Source: Rhodospirillaceae bacterium (GTDB lineage: Bacteria > Pseudomonadota > Alphaproteobacteria > Dongiales > Dongiaceae). Taken from it: a stretch of 31,875 nt of DNA. Position numbers and translations under genes: made by a program. The stretch lies in NCBI GenBank assembly GCA_016712715.1, contig JADJQM010000012.1, positions 1 to 31,875 of the forward strand, read 5' to 3'. Positions 30,932-31,875 of the stretch are shown here, one piece after another (positions within the stretch are counted from its first letter, which is position 1; each line of letters begins with the position of its first letter). The notes beneath the pieces are model-generated. The model did not search any database. It saw nothing but the letters and a program-made list of their open reading frames with translations, and had not been told where the DNA came from.

Positions 30932-31683
30932 TCAGGCGTAATTCGCCATGGGCTCGGCTATGCGGGCTGGAGGCTGCGTCGGCGTGCTGAAAACGCTGCT
31001 AACGGCCTCGTCCGTCACAACGTATAGCTGATTTGCGCCACAATTTGCTAGTGGCACAAATGCACTGTTGATAGCTATGCGGCCTCGACCGGAATCAACA
31101 TCGACCGCGACCTCGGTAGCTTGCCGAACAGCTCTACGATGGCGATCACCTTTGCCGGCTTCCACGAGTTGACGACGGCCGGGATCCCAGCGAACGGACC
31201 TCGCTTGATGAACACCTTTTGGCCGGTCTCGATCTTCGCCGACACACCCTGAGCTTGTAGAGCGGGCGCTCGATGGCGGCGATGGCGATGCGATCCTGTG
31301 GTAACAGGGCAGGCGTGCCGTCAAAGCTGATGAGCCAGCGCACCCAGACGAGCCGCAGCGCCTGCCAGGTACGTTGTCGAAGCCGGCGACGACGTGGCCT
31401 TTGCGGCGCCGGCCGATTTGCCGGCACCATCTTGCCCGCCCTCTGCGCCACTCCCATTCGCCGGGGACGATAGTGCCCGGCCCCGAGCTTGATCATGTCC
31501 TTTTGAACCTGCCACTCGATGTGTGATACGTTCGGCTTCCCGTCCTCCCCAATGCGAGTCGGGGCTGTGCCGATGGTACGAGGCGTTGCCGATCTTGGTT
31601 GTCTCCCTGTTCTGAGGGGTGGCGAGGTAGAACATCCCCAATGTGCGAGTGAGATCAGAAGGCGAGTGCGGGCGGGTGGTCAT
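30932..31683 (-). pseudogene. NusG-like transcription antiterminator, several frameshifts
   Basis: From ATG 31683, with GMFYLATPQNRE resembling the NusG N-terminal start. Further on, in changing frames: GHVVAGFDNVP, WQALRLVWVRWLISFDGTPA and DRIAIAAIERPLYKL, the expected end of the NGN domain. Then comes a KOW domain: GQKVFIKRGPFAGIPAVVNSW, VIAIVELFGK and TEVAVDVDSG, which closely follows NusG (GPFAGFEGVV, SLFGRATPVELDFDQ). Frame changes are needed near 31130 and 31240 and at least twice near 31360-31450. The product would bind RNA polymerase and help it read through the long late operon. The NusG-like call is strong; the number of true mutations is not known. Confidence 0.7.
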
Positions 31684-31764
31684 GGCGCGTCCTTCAGTTT
31701 CCACAGGAGGCGAATCCGCTTCGCGCCCTTGGAATCAAAATGAGCGCTCTGTGACCAACGTCAT
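31680..31764 (-). pseudogene. Very small gene fragment, frameshifted
   Basis: ATG 31764 (MTLVTERS) overlaps the stop of the gene before it, and in a shifted frame HFDSKGAKRIRLLWKLKDAP ends at a TGA that overlaps ATG 31683. The 85-nt span is not a multiple of three, so one indel is present. A basic peptide of about 28 residues, unknown role. Support is only the ATGA overlap at both ends. Confidence 0.35.
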
Positions 31765-31875
31765 CCATCAACTCCATCCGCGCGCAGCCGGTAGAACAGA
31801 TCGACGCTGGAATTAGGTTCTTCCACCCGATGTGGTCCGCAATCTTCCGCGCGGATGGAAGATCGCCAGTATCGG
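31761..31875 (-). pseudogene. C-terminal end of a gene entering from the right edge
   Basis: At the right edge one frame reads DTGDLPSARKIADHIGW and another continues NSSVDLFYRLRADGVDG to a TGA at 31763-31761 that overlaps the next ATG. A one-base change near 31820 would join them. Too little is present to name the protein. Confidence 0.35.

Noticed and set aside
1..31875. Joining of the two window ends as a circular genome
   Set aside because: No terminal overlap was seen, the methyltransferase lacks its C-terminal part, and the right-edge sequence does not supply it.
1..31875. tRNA genes, CRISPR arrays, insertion sequences, integrase or attachment sites
   Set aside because: None was recognised on reading both strands; there was no repeat-spacer pattern and no transposase or tyrosine recombinase motif.

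Overview
The window reads as a GC-rich, short-tailed (podovirus-type) tailed-phage genome segment. It is most likely a phage of an alphaproteobacterium: the codon use is GC-rich and several proteins resemble rhizobial-phage types. The virion module runs on the minus strand in the order small terminase, large terminase, P22-type portal, small protein, GroES-like co-chaperonin, scaffold, two head-associated proteins, major capsid protein, P22 gp4-like adaptor, P22 gp10-like stabilisation protein, internal/ejection proteins, tail fibre. No integrase, repressor, DNA polymerase, tRNA or CRISPR was seen. Genes run off both ends, so this is an incomplete genome.

Layout. Positions 1-1156 (minus) hold a C5-cytosine methyltransferase, cut by the window edge, and a resolvase-like protein; both contain frameshifts. 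Positions 1157-1255 form a compact divergent control region with back-to-back promoter elements. Positions 1256-5057 (plus) hold twelve small genes, mostly of unknown function; most of their junctions carry the same extended ribosome-binding motif. Positions 5073-8473 (minus) are a lysis module: GH24 lysozyme with a C-terminal membrane segment, a GNAT-like plus ADP-ribosyltransferase-like protein, an overlapping i-spanin/o-spanin pair, a holin-like coiled-coil/membrane protein and a 29-residue membrane peptide. Positions 8511-10075 hold two unrelated-looking SGNH hydrolases meeting tail to tail on opposite strands and a discoidin-like (F5/8 C) protein. Positions 10075-13167 encode the tail fibre. 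Positions 13221-29545 encode internal virion, tail, head and packaging proteins in tightly coupled (ATGA, TTGA or TGATG) order. Positions 29552-31875 hold a membrane/coiled-coil protein, a small protein, a NusG-like antiterminator and two fragments, all broken by frameshifts.

How it works together. The plus-strand small genes look like early host-takeover genes. The NusG-like protein could act on the long minus-strand late transcript. Late genes package DNA, build the capsid with a dedicated co-chaperonin, form the tail and lyse the cell through lysozyme, holin-like proteins and spanins. The SGNH and discoidin proteins next to the tail fibre suggest enzymatic removal of acyl groups from a surface polysaccharide.

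Main points for a second look: the SGNH pair with an in-frame TGA followed immediately by hairpins between the discoidin and SGNH domains; a perfect 40-nt three-way-junction RNA after the capsid gene; the GNAT-ART fusion inside the lysis cassette; the shared divergent promoter core; and single-base frameshifts concentrated at both ends but also present in the large terminase and a virion gene, which look more like base-calling errors than biology.
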